In this document: positions 20,235-28,545 of the stretch, piece by piece
Layout: every line of letters begins with the position of its first letter
Numbering within the stretch: position 1 is the first letter of the stretch
Assembly (NCBI RefSeq): GCF_020103695.1
Contig: NZ_JAHXBF010000002.1
Span: 496,001 to 560,000, forward strand
DNA: 64,000 nucleotides
Direction: 5' to 3'
Source: Hyalangium versicolor
Lineage (GTDB): Bacteria; Myxococcota; Myxococcia; Myxococcales; Myxococcaceae
The notes under the pieces: generated by a model
Databases searched by the model: none
Told to the model about the DNA's origin: nothing
The model's input: only the letters and a program-made list of their open reading frames with translations
Made by a program: the position numbers and the translations under genes

Positions 20235-20345
20235 CAGTTCCTCGAGATTACACGACCACCTTGGTTATCAGCGCGGTTCTCCATTCGGGTGCTGACGATT
20301 TCACGCGCGGAAGGAGCTGAAGGAGAGCGGCTCTATCGCAACGCG

Positions 20346-22664
20346 TCAATCGTGGATATTCTCGCGGCGCGAGTCCCAGAGCTGGAGCTCGCCATCACCG
20401 CTGAGGACGTACTGGAGGGCCGTGGGCGCCGACGGGAAGGCCTTGCGGACCTCCTGCCGCGCGCGGAGGACGGCGTCGGCCACGGGCAGTCCTGTGGCGA
20501 GATCGTGATGGAGGGCGGCCATGAAGGCCGTGCCGGCTTCGGCGTTCGGCCCGTCGAAGGCTCCGATGAACGCGCCCACGCCCAGGTCGGTGGCCAGGTC
20601 CATGAAGCCCTCGCGCCCTTCGAAGACGGAGGCGTCGGAAGCAGGCGCCGGCATCCGCAGGGCACGCGCCTCGGTGGCGTACCAACCGAAGACGGGAGGG
20701 GCGAACGCCGAGGAGGGCGCATTCAGCACCAGGAAGGGCAACCGCCCCCGGCTGAGAATGGAGCGCAAGGTGCCTTCCGAGAGGTCCACATCACCCGAGA
20801 GCTTCAGGAAGAGTTCTCCGTCCACCCGGCCCACCTGTCCCGAGTAGTGGAGAAGATCGGGGAGCCCTGCATCCAACTCCGCCATGACACGGGCGAAGGT
20901 GGCGTCGGCTCCATGAAGGACCGTGCAGGAGAAACCCCGCGCGAGCGGGTACTGGCGCGTGATGCGCTCGAGTTCCCGCTCCGTATTCCCCCCGCCTCGA
21001 CCTCCGATGAGCAGGACTCGCGGCGTGGGACGAACTCGCGGAGCCCCTCGGGCCTTCTCGGGGACGCCGACGGGTACACGGACCAGCTTGCGCTGGAGGC
21101 ACATCGGCTGGCCCTGGACCGGAAGGAGCTCCCAGGGGAACCACGACAGGCGGGGGGGAACTCGCAACACGAGCGGCGCTTGCGACGTACCCGCCCCTGT
21201 GCCCAGCACGTCGAGGACCTTCCAGACTCCATGCTTCTCGAAGATCCGCGTGAGTTCCTCGTAGCGCGAGGCGGGCAGCTCGCCACCCATCCCCTCGCCG
21301 GCCGCCTTTTGTAGGAACAGCCCTATCTCCCGGTTCAACGCGGCCTGGGCAATCCCGTCCGCCACCTCCTGGCCCTGGCGGGTGAGCCGGAACTTCACCT
21401 GCCCACGCACGAACCTTTCGAGGGCGAGCACATCCGGCCCGATAGGAGCGGGCTGCAGCAAGGCTTCCTCATCCGAGGCCTCCCCGCTGTAGCTCTCCAG
21501 CCCGAAGGACAACAGCGGAGATCCCAGGCTCTCCGGCGCTAGGCCAAGCGGAAACGTTTTGGGAGGCTCAGGGGGATCCACCACAAGAATGTTGGGCAGA
21601 ACGCCTCCTGCAGCAGCCGTCGCTCCCCTGGCCGGGCCCGCAGCGGGAGCCGGAGCCGATGCTGGCGGCGACGGCGAGCCAGGCCACACGTTGGCCATCA
21701 GCCGTGAGAGCCCGGACTGCTGCGGGGGCGCCTGGTTGTGCGAAACCACCTGAGGGGGCGCCACGACCTGAGCCGCTTCGCGCCCCTCGGGCGACCTCCC
21801 GCCGACCGCTTGCGCCACGGGCTGCGGCAACACCGCCGCCTTCAAGTCCTCGAGGAACTGCAGCACCTGCCCGTGCTTTCCCTTCTCATAGGAGATGACG
21901 CGGATGCGCGCCGTGCGCCAGAGCACGTCCCGCTCCACCCGCCCCACATCCATCATCAAGGCGAAGCGCTCGGGGACGAAGCCCTTGAAGTGAGTGAGCT
22001 GCCGGTCCATCAGCAGCCGGAAGTCCGGGTCCGACAGCGAGTAGCCCACGAAGAACAGCGCCTTGGAGAGCAGCAGTCCGCTGAAGGCCTCGTTGAAGGC
22101 GGGGTTGGCGTGGATGATCTCGCTGTAGTCGTGCGAGGTGAGCACCACCGTGTCGGGCCGGTCGATGTCTCCGTGCGCCTTGAGGATGAACCTTCCTCCC
22201 TCGAAGAGCAGCCGGCCCAGAGGCTCCGTGTCCTTGTGCGTCAACGTCCTCGGGTAGCCGCCCAGCACCTTCGAGTAGGCCCGCTCCAGCAGCTTGTCGT
22301 AGTTCGTCGTCACCCACGCACTGAAGGGCAATTGCATCAGCACGTCGTGCGTCGCGGGGAGCGTGGCCTGATCGCCGCGAACCTTCTCCGTGAGGAACTG
22401 GTGGTAGGCCGGGCCCAGCTTGTCCCGGCAGAACTCCGCCACCTCCAGCAACTTGCCCCGCTTCACCAGCTCGCGAAGCTCGTCCTGGTGCTCCTCCCCC
22501 TCCGGCAGCGAACGGACCACCTCGTCGATGCCCATCTCCAACAGCGCACCCCATGTGGGCAACCCTGCTCCCGCCGACAGGCCCGCGCCGACGAACACCA
22601 CGCACCGCTTCTCCTGGATGTAGCGGACGAGCAACCCGGGCAGCTTCGGAGTCATGGGGGACAA
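20346..22664 (-). CDS. SIR2-domain protein with a C-terminal degenerate CHAT domain
   Basis: Protein of 772 residues. The N-terminal SIR2-like domain (about 1-275) keeps the NAD-binding and catalytic signatures: FVGAGLS (24-30) then GLPTW, TTNYD with Asn121, KAHGD with His164, and FVGYSLSDPDF. A Pro/Ala-rich linker spans about 285-400. The C-terminal region resembles a CHAT (caspase/separase-like) domain: WFPWELLP, LLHYSGQ at 604-610 and PFLVLNAPSS near 650. The usual catalytic His is Gln610 and the usual Cys is Pro650, so protease activity is unlikely. SIR2 domains of this kind often act as NADases in phage defence, and CHAT partners as proteases or sensors. The role here is inferred only from domain content. 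Confidence 0.85.
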   Translation of the reverse strand: MSPMTPKLPGLLVRYIQEKRCVVFVGAGLSAGAGLPTWGALLEMGIDEVVRSLPEGEEHQDELRELVKRGKLLEVAEFCRDKLGPAYHQFLTEKVRGDQATLPATHDVLMQLPFSAWVTTNYDKLLERAYSKVLGGYPRTLTHKDTEPLGRLLFEGGRFILKAHGDIDRPDTVVLTSHDYSEIIHANPAFNEAFSGLLLSKALFFVGYSLSDPDFRLLMDRQLTHFKGFVPERFALMMDVGRVERDVLWRTARIRVISYEKGKHGQVLQFLEDLKAAVLPQPVAQAVGGRSPEGREAAQVVAPPQVVSHNQAPPQQSGLSRLMANVWPGSPSPPASAPAPAAGPARGATAAAGGVLPNILVVDPPEPPKTFPLGLAPESLGSPLLSFGLESYSGEASDEEALLQPAPIGPDVLALERFVRGQVKFRLTRQGQEVADGIAQAALNREIGLFLQKAAGEGMGGELPASRYEELTRIFEKHGVWKVLDVLGTGAGTSQAPLVLRVPPRLSWFPWELLPVQGQPMCLQRKLVRVPVGVPEKARGAPRVRPTPRVLLIGGRGGGNTERELERITRQYPLARGFSCTVLHGADATFARVMAELDAGLPDLLHYSGQVGRVDGELFLKLSGDVDLSEGTLRSILSRGRLPFLVLNAPSSAFAPPVFGWYATEARALRMPAPASDASVFEGREGFMDLATDLGVGAFIGAFDGPNAEAGTAFMAALHHDLATGLPVADAVLRARQEVRKAFPSAPTALQYVLSGDGELQLWDSRRENIHD

Positions 22665-23089
22665 CGATCGACCACCAGGCCGCTGCTTGCCAACCGCTAG
22701 CGGGAGCCGCTCCCCACATTCTCAGCACTCGGGAGGAAGCCTCCTCCACCGCCCGCCTGTCGTCTTTCCGACGCTCCAAGTGCGCTCCTCGGAAATGGCG
22801 TGGCCGGGAAGTGCGTTGCCCGCCATGAACACTGGCTTTACCGGACCGGCACGCGAACGCGGTGTGTCGAACCCTCTTCCGGTGCAGCAGCGCGCGGGCC
22901 GGCGACAACCTGAAGGTTGAGGCGGAAGATGAATGAGAGCCTCCATCCGCAGCTTGGGGCAGTAGCGCAGGAAAGTTCCGCGATCCAACGGGCATGCCTC
23001 ACCTCAAGACATACAGAGGTGAGCTCCGTGCAGACGAGTCAGACATCCACCCACCCCACCGCGAGGCTCTGGAGCGAGGAAGGAGCGGT
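22665..23089. other. Intergenic region between SIR2-CHAT and response-regulator genes
   Basis: 425 bases between divergent genes, with no convincing small gene. One inverted repeat stands out at 22998-23023: CTCACCTC, a 10-base loop, then GAGGTGAG, 67 bases upstream of the response-regulator ATG. It could be an operator or a 5'-UTR hairpin. No consensus sigma-54 site was found by eye. Confidence 0.45.
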
Positions 23090-23818
23090 ATGAAGCCCGT
23101 GGAAACCGAGCCGAAGCTCGTGGCCGTGACACGCCGCCGGGTGCTGCTGGTGGATGACAGCGCCACCTTCCTCCACGCGGTGATGGAGGAGCTGCGCAAG
23201 GACGGGTACGACTTGCTGGCGGCGGGTTCCGCCGAGGAGGCGCTCTCGCTGCTGAAGCGCGAATCGGTGGACTGCATCCTGATGGACCTGGTGCTGCCGG
23301 GGATGGATGGCATCGCGGCCTCGCGCATCATCCGGCTGGATCCGAGGATGGCGGCCGTGCCGCTGCTGATGTTCACCGCGCGCTTCGAGAGCCAGACGAT
23401 GGCCGAGGCGCTCGCGGCCGGAGTGGACGCCTTCTGCCCCAAGGCGAGCGACCTGGGCCTGCTGCGCGCGCAGGTGCGCAACCTGCTGCGGCGGCGGACC
23501 ACGGAGCCCGAATTCCCAGCCGTCACCCTGGCTCCCGCGTCGTCGAAGGCTGTGGCTGAAGAGCGCTCGCTGTTCGATCAGGTGGTGGCCATCTGCGGGC
23601 TGGCGCCGGTAGTGGCCGCGACGACGATTGCCCGGGCGTGCCAGCGGGCCAATGTGGATCCGGAGATCCTCGACGTGGACAAGCTCACCCAGTCGCTGCC
23701 CTTCATCCGGGATGCGCTGCGCATCTTCCTGACGGAGCATGAGACGCGCCGGCGCATGGTGAAGATCGAAGCGCTGACGCACGGCGGCAGGTTCGCGACG
23801 GCCGCCTGCGGACGGTAG
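23090..23818 (+). CDS. Response regulator with an uncharacterised C-terminal domain
   Basis: Protein of 242 residues. The receiver domain (about 15-135) has the acidic pair in LLVDDSATF, phospho-acceptor Asp in CILMDLVLPGMDG, the Thr of LLMFTA, and the Lys of CPKASD. The C-terminal half (about 155-242, DQVVAICGLAPVVAATTIARAC to FIRDALRIFLTEHE) is helical and not one of the usual DNA-binding or enzymatic outputs. A longer frame begins at 22994, but AAGGAG at about 23079-23084 and the ATG at 23090 are the better start. No sensor kinase gene is adjacent, so it is an orphan. It may act by protein-protein contact. Confidence 0.85.
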   Translation: MKPVETEPKLVAVTRRRVLLVDDSATFLHAVMEELRKDGYDLLAAGSAEEALSLLKRESVDCILMDLVLPGMDGIAASRIIRLDPRMAAVPLLMFTARFESQTMAEALAAGVDAFCPKASDLGLLRAQVRNLLRRRTTEPEFPAVTLAPASSKAVAEERSLFDQVVAICGLAPVVAATTIARACQRANVDPEILDVDKLTQSLPFIRDALRIFLTEHETRRRMVKIEALTHGGRFATAACGR

Positions 23819-23834
23819 TTCCCGCCTCTGGGTG

Positions 23835-23863
23835 CCAGCCGCGGCATTTCGGACCGCGGCTGG
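23835..23863. terminator. Hairpin between convergent genes
   Basis: A perfect 10-bp stem, CCAGCCGCGG and CCGCGGCTGG, with a 9-base loop, midway between the stop codons of the response-regulator and lipoprotein genes. There is no T-run, but the position suggests a bidirectional terminator. Confidence 0.6.
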
Positions 23864-23884
23864 CGGGAGACTCAGAGGAAGCGG

Positions 23885-25495
23885 CTACGGGATGGCGACG
23901 ACATCCCCCACGAGGGAGAAGCCCGACGAGTTCTGGCAGGCGGGGATGGGCGGCTGCGCGGACGCGCCGAGGCCACGGACCTCGGTGATGCCGGAGCTGG
24001 TGACGTCGTAGACGAAGATGCGACCCGCATTGTTGTCCCCCACGTAGGCCAGGCTGCCCACCACGGCAAAGCGGCCGGCGGACGGCAGGGCGCAGGAGCT
24101 ATTGGCTGCCGGGCACTCGAGGACCTGGGTGGCGGCCACGGCGTCCTGCGCGTCGAGCAGTACGACGGCGGTCTTCTTCACTGCCACGAGGTTGTAGTTC
24201 GCATCATAGGTAGCGTCGCCCCCGCAGCTCACCAACAGCTTGTCGCCCACGGGCGCCAACCAACCCGGGTTGAGGCAGTTGTCGCCGAGCGACAGGTACG
24301 TCACCTCGAGGGACTGCGGATCGATCCGGGCCACCAGTCCGGGGCCGCCAGCACCGAAGGTGTTCGGATCCAGGTTGTTGAGGGTCACGTAGAGGCGGCC
24401 GTGGTGGGCAACGATGCCCGCGGGCGAGGGGACGGGGTTGCTGTCTTCGAACGGCTGGAGCGCGCCACCGGTGGGGAGCTGGATGTACGGCGTGCTCAGC
24501 TGGGGCTGGAGCGGGTTCTTCACATCGACGCGCGCCACCTTGCCTCCGGCGGACACATCACCCCCGAGGTTGCCGTAGAGCGTGACCCAGAGGTCCGTGC
24601 CGAGCTTCGCCATGGCGAACGGGTTGGTGTTGGCGCCGAAGTCCACGCTGGCCACGGGCTCGAGCCCCAGGCCCTGCGGGAAGCGGGTACCGTCGGTGAG
24701 CGGGCCCGGCTGCGTCTTGCGCTGGAGCACCAGGAGCGTATTGCTGGTGGAGTTGATGACATAGACGTAGGGGTCCTCCACGAGCACCTGGTTGGGAGCA
24801 TTACCGGTATCGGGGGCTCCAGGCAGGACGGAGTAGTCCGTCAACCGGGCCTGGCGCAGCTTCTTCGCGGCATCGAGCACCAGCAACACGTCCTGCATGC
24901 CCGCCACAGTCTGCGGACGCTCGCCGAGCTGCCGGTTGGGGCCCTTGATGCTCGTGCCGGCCTGGATGCCCACCACCTGGCCGGTGTTGAAGCAGGCGGC
25001 GACGACGTCATAGGTGCACAGTCCCGCGTGGCAGCTCTTGGCATCGGTGCACGCGGTATCGCAGGAGCCGCAGTGTCCCGAGTCCTTCGCCAGGTCCACG
25101 CACGAGTTCCCGCAGACCGTGAGGCCCTGAGAGCAGGTCAGCTTGCACTGGCCGCTCTCGCAGACCTGGCCCGAACCGCAGACGATGCCGCAGCCACCGC
25201 AGTTGCGCGGATCGGACGCGGTGGCGACGCACGCCCCGGCGCACGCCTGGGTCCCTGCCTGGCACTGACAGGCACTCTCGACACAGACCTGTCCTTGTCC
25301 GCAGGCGACATTGCACGCGCCACAGGCCGTGGCCGTGCTGCTCAGGTCCACACAGCTCCCGTTGCAGTCCGTGAGGCCCTCGCCACACTCCACACCCTCA
25401 TCCGGGCAACCTGTGAGCAGCAGCCCGAAGGCCGCCACCATCAGCGTCAACCACTTGGGAGCCGTCTGCGCCCACCTCATCTGTCTGCTGCTCAT
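23885..25495 (-). CDS. Cys-rich beta-propeller lipoprotein, second gene of a cobalamin-riboswitch operon
   Basis: Secreted lipoprotein of 536 residues. The signal peptide ends in a lipobox LLTGC with Cys30 as the lipidation site (an alternative ATG at 25480 gives the same mature protein). Residues about 38-170 form a Cys-rich stalk of four similar segments (for example CNGSCVDLSSTATACGACN, GQVCESGQCKLTC). The remainder has repeated beta strands typical of a beta-propeller (YVINSTSNTLLVLQR, LWVTLYGNLGG, RLYVTLNN, AYVGDNNAGRIFVYDV). The start overlaps the btuB-like stop by 4 bases (ATGA), so the two are translationally coupled and under the same cobalamin riboswitch. That context suggests surface capture of a corrinoid, comparable to BtuG of Bacteroides. 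This is inference from context and fold, not from sequence identity. Confidence 0.8.
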   Translation of the reverse strand: MSSRQMRWAQTAPKWLTLMVAAFGLLLTGCPDEGVECGEGLTDCNGSCVDLSSTATACGACNVACGQGQVCVESACQCQAGTQACAGACVATASDPRNCGGCGIVCGSGQVCESGQCKLTCSQGLTVCGNSCVDLAKDSGHCGSCDTACTDAKSCHAGLCTYDVVAACFNTGQVVGIQAGTSIKGPNRQLGERPQTVAGMQDVLLVLDAAKKLRQARLTDYSVLPGAPDTGNAPNQVLVEDPYVYVINSTSNTLLVLQRKTQPGPLTDGTRFPQGLGLEPVASVDFGANTNPFAMAKLGTDLWVTLYGNLGGDVSAGGKVARVDVKNPLQPQLSTPYIQLPTGGALQPFEDSNPVPSPAGIVAHHGRLYVTLNNLDPNTFGAGGPGLVARIDPQSLEVTYLSLGDNCLNPGWLAPVGDKLLVSCGGDATYDANYNLVAVKKTAVVLLDAQDAVAATQVLECPAANSSCALPSAGRFAVVGSLAYVGDNNAGRIFVYDVTSSGITEVRGLGASAQPPIPACQNSSGFSLVGDVVAIP

Positions 25496-27495
25496 CGAGA
25501 GTCCATCCTCTGTTGGGGGTTCGAGGGGGAAGGACCGCCGAACGCCACCGCCAGCGTCAGGTAGGCGGAGCGGCCCGGAAGTGGGTAGCCGTCGAGATCC
25601 TCGGCGTGCACATCGAAGACGTTCTTCAGCTCCAGGGAGAGGGTCAGCTCGGGGGAGTGGCCCCAAGCGCTGGAGAGCCCGGCGTGGACGAGCGTGCGTC
25701 CCGGCAGCACGGCCTCCTCGGTGCGGTTGGTGAACTGGGCGGACTGGGCCGCCACCTCCACCCGGCCCGTGAGCCAGCGGGGGCCACCGGACACGCGCGC
25801 GCTCAGCTTGTGCCGAGGCCGGTACGGCAGCTCCTTGCCGTAGTAGCGCGGGTCATCGCGACGATTGCGAGAGACGAGCAGTGTGTAACCCAGCGTGCCC
25901 GCCACCCACGGGTACGGGCGCCACTCGCCCTCGGCCTCGAGCCCGGCCACGCTCGCGGCGGCGAAGTTGTAGGGCTTCGCGGCGAAGGGCGGGTACAGCT
26001 CATAGAGGATGAGGTCCTCATAGAGGCTGTAGAAGCCTCCGAGCGAGGCCAGCGAGTGCTCGGTGCGGTGCACCAGCGCCAGGTCCGCGAACAGCGCGCG
26101 CTCCGGACGCAGCGTGGGGTTGGGCAGCAGCACGCCCTGGCGCACGTACAGCTCCAGGAAGGAGGGAGCGCGGTGGGCCTGGCCGGCGTTGGCTCGCACT
26201 TCGAGGTTCGCAGGCAGCTTCAGCGTGGCGCCCAGCTTCGGAGAGAAGAGCGTGTACGGCCCCGCGCGCTCCACCCGAAGCGATGGCGCGATAACCAGTC
26301 GGCCTTCGGCCAGCCACAGCTCGTCCATCACCATGGCGCTGGAGTGCAACCAGTTCGGCCGGGAGTCCTCCTGGGTGGTTGCCTCCACGCCAGTGACATC
26401 CTCGGCGGACAGGGTCAGCGTCGCGGACACGATGTGCCAGCCGCCCAACGGCTTGCGCGCCTCCAGCTCCACTCCACCCACCCGCTGCACCTGGCTGCCT
26501 TGATTCGAAGCAGGCCCGCCGGACAAGCTGATGCGATCGCCTCGAAACCAGGCCCTCGCGGAGCCCCGAGCGCCACCGAGCTTGCCCGAGAGCCGCAGGC
26601 TCGTCGCCAGGCGCCCCGTGCTCTGCCGCGCATCTGGAATCGGATTTGTCGCGGTGCCCGCCAGCCCTCGGTCCTCGGCGGACAACTCGCCAAGCAGGTC
26701 CAGCGCGAAGCCGTTGCCCCACGCATGCCTCAACCGCAACAGCCCGCCTGCCTCGCGCGCGTCGTTGTTCGTCCGTCGGCGTTCGACGAGATCATCTCCT
26801 GGGAACGCGGGGCTCGGGTCGAAGAGGAAGGGGAAATCTCCCTCGGACTCACCGCCATGGAGGACGAGCAGCGCATCCACTCCCGGCAGCGGCCCCGTCG
26901 CGGACAGCCATCCCCGCTTCGTGTCCCAACTGCCGTAGGTGGCCTCTGCCGCCACACGGGGCTGCTCGCCGGGGCGATGGGTGATGACGTTCACCACGCC
27001 GCCCAGCCCTCCCGAGCCGTAGCGCGCACCGGCCCCACCGCGCAGCACCTCGAAGCGCTCCACGAGGGGCAGCGGCACGCGAGAGACATCGGCAATACCT
27101 CCCGCGCCGTTGAGCGGGATGCCATCCAGCAGCAGGAGCACGCCCGTGGGAGACGCTCCGCGAATCACCAGGCTCTTGCTCTGCCCGAAGCCTCCCGAGT
27201 CCTGCACCTGCACGCCTGGCGCGGTGGAGAGCACCTCGGCGGCATCCTTCGCCGCACCGCCAAAGTCAGCGGTCTCGATGACGGTGAGCGCGCCGGAGGG
27301 ATCCCTCTGGCGGGCCGAGTCCAGGGTCTCGACCACGCGAGGCGCATGAACTTCCACCGTGGGGATGGGGCTCGCCTGGGGCTTGGGCTCGGAAGGAGCG
27401 GGGGCGTCCGCCGCGGGCGCGCTCTGGGCCCGTGCGATTGAACTCGCGATGACCGCCAGGCACACAAAGGCCCTGACGAGAAGAGACGGCCCCAT
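25492..27495 (-). CDS. btuB: BtuB-like TonB-dependent cobalamin receptor
   Basis: Outer membrane receptor of 667 residues. The signal peptide (FVCLAVIASSIARAQS) is followed by a plug domain (about 55-165; VIRGASPTGVLLLLDGIPLN, VERFEVLRGGAGARYGSGGLGG). A 22-strand-type barrel ends near residue 650 (SAYLTLAVAFGG), in keeping with the size of BtuB (about 600-700). A cobalamin riboswitch lies immediately upstream (27556-27780), which is the main evidence for the substrate: vitamin B12 or another corrinoid. The open frame extends to 27606, but that would run into the riboswitch; the ATG at 27495 is preceded by GGAAGGCGGAGC and starts the signal peptide. No btuCDF genes are in the window. Confidence 0.9.
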   Translation of the reverse strand: MGPSLLVRAFVCLAVIASSIARAQSAPAADAPAPSEPKPQASPIPTVEVHAPRVVETLDSARQRDPSGALTVIETADFGGAAKDAAEVLSTAPGVQVQDSGGFGQSKSLVIRGASPTGVLLLLDGIPLNGAGGIADVSRVPLPLVERFEVLRGGAGARYGSGGLGGVVNVITHRPGEQPRVAAEATYGSWDTKRGWLSATGPLPGVDALLVLHGGESEGDFPFLFDPSPAFPGDDLVERRRTNNDAREAGGLLRLRHAWGNGFALDLLGELSAEDRGLAGTATNPIPDARQSTGRLATSLRLSGKLGGARGSARAWFRGDRISLSGGPASNQGSQVQRVGGVELEARKPLGGWHIVSATLTLSAEDVTGVEATTQEDSRPNWLHSSAMVMDELWLAEGRLVIAPSLRVERAGPYTLFSPKLGATLKLPANLEVRANAGQAHRAPSFLELYVRQGVLLPNPTLRPERALFADLALVHRTEHSLASLGGFYSLYEDLILYELYPPFAAKPYNFAAASVAGLEAEGEWRPYPWVAGTLGYTLLVSRNRRDDPRYYGKELPYRPRHKLSARVSGGPRWLTGRVEVAAQSAQFTNRTEEAVLPGRTLVHAGLSSAWGHSPELTLSLELKNVFDVHAEDLDGYPLPGRSAYLTLAVAFGGPSPSNPQQRMDSR

Positions 27496-27555
27496 GCTCC
27501 GCCTTCCGCTCTCTCCATCGAAGAGAGAAGGCCACCGATGCGTCACGAGGACGCC

Positions 27556-27780
27556 CGGACCTCTGGGCAGGTCTCCTGGCTCATGGGCTCCGGCGCGAGG
27601 GCGCACACTGCGCCTCTCCGGAAGGAGCCCTCTCCCTTCCCCGGGATGCTGCTCCCAAGTGGGAACTGCGGAGGACTCCGGCCCCGACTTTCAGGGCTGC
27701 CCACATACAGTGGCGGGACCGCGCCGGATTTCCACCGGCTTCCCTCTTGCGTGCCCGAAGTGGGCACCCAAAGGCGCGCC
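27556..27780 (-). ncRNA. Cobalamin riboswitch
   Basis: Reading the minus strand, the 5' part has the conserved core GGGAAGCCGGTGGAAATCCG then CGGTCCCGCCACTGTA (about 27744 down to 27706). Further 3' lies AAGTCGGGG, and the B12 box GCCAGGAGACCTGCC is at 27580-27566. These match the class-I cobalamin riboswitch consensus. It lies in the 5' leader of the btuB-like gene, ending about 60 bases before the ATG. Binding of adenosylcobalamin would be expected to repress expression of the receptor and the coupled lipoprotein. Exact end positions are approximate. Confidence 0.96.
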
Positions 27781-27784
27781 CCTT

Positions 27785-28318
27785 CTAGGGGTTCAGGCCC
27801 GCGCTCGTCAAGCGCACGGGCGCCAGGGCGCGAGCGTGCACGTACTGCTCGAAAGCAGAAGCCTGGAGAAACGCCATCTCCACGTCACCGAAGCGCAGTG
27901 AGGCGCGATCGAACAGCGGCGCGGGCCGGCCGGGGACGATGAGCACGCCGGCCTGATACGTGCCGTTGTGGCTCTCGGAGTCCACCACCTGCCACATGCC
28001 CGTGTGGGGCTCCTGGCGGAAGCAGGCGTGGAGCCGCGAGACGGTCGGGTCCTCGACGACGAGATCACAGTCCGGCGCGCGCCCCAGTGAGACCTCCACC
28101 TTGCCCGGTGTCCGCGAACGCAGCTCGAGCACGAGTGGATCCACGGAGGTAGGCCGGCGGGCCCAGGTGTTGGACAGGGTGGAGTCGATGAAGCCCAGGC
28201 GGGATGCGGGTCGCGGCGGCGGGGTCTCCCAGATGAGCACCGGCCAGGAAACGGCCTTGAGCACTGCCTCACGGTCATAGACGAGCTGCGAAGCCAGAAC
28301 CGAGAACCTGAGCGCCAC
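27785..28318 (-). CDS. FHA-domain protein
   Basis: Protein of 177 residues with a GTG start at 28318 preceded by GGAGGGG at good spacing; a longer frame runs to 28543 but lacks coding character. The FHA domain is at about residues 75-155: VEVSLGRAPDCDLVV, SRLHACF, SESHNGTYQAG. It is expected to bind phosphothreonine proteins, but it has no fused output domain, so it may be an adaptor of a Ser/Thr kinase. It ends just before the cobalamin riboswitch, which lies on the same strand. No function beyond phosphopeptide binding can be named. Confidence 0.85.
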   Translation of the reverse strand: MALRFSVLASQLVYDREAVLKAVSWPVLIWETPPPRPASRLGFIDSTLSNTWARRPTSVDPLVLELRSRTPGKVEVSLGRAPDCDLVVEDPTVSRLHACFRQEPHTGMWQVVDSESHNGTYQAGVLIVPGRPAPLFDRASLRFGDVEMAFLQASAFEQYVHARALAPVRLTSAGLNP

Positions 28319-28545
28319 GACGCCACCCCTCCGGCCTGAGTCGAGGCCCGAAGCTGTACATGGCCTCCAGTGGCGACCAGCCCCCCTGGACTCGGGGGGG
28401 CTTGCACTGATCCCAACCTTCCACTCGGGGCGTGATTTTGCCGGAGGAGGCTTGCCTCCCGCGCCCGCGCTGTCTCGCCTCCGACAGAAGGCTCTTGGGG
28501 CGGGCTCCGGGTATGCTCGGTGCACCTGAGCAAGAGAGGACACTC

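Noticed and set aside
25492-27606. A longer start for the btuB-like gene at 27606
   Set aside because: It would translate through the 3' part of the cobalamin riboswitch; the ATG at 27495 has a ribosome binding site and starts the signal peptide.
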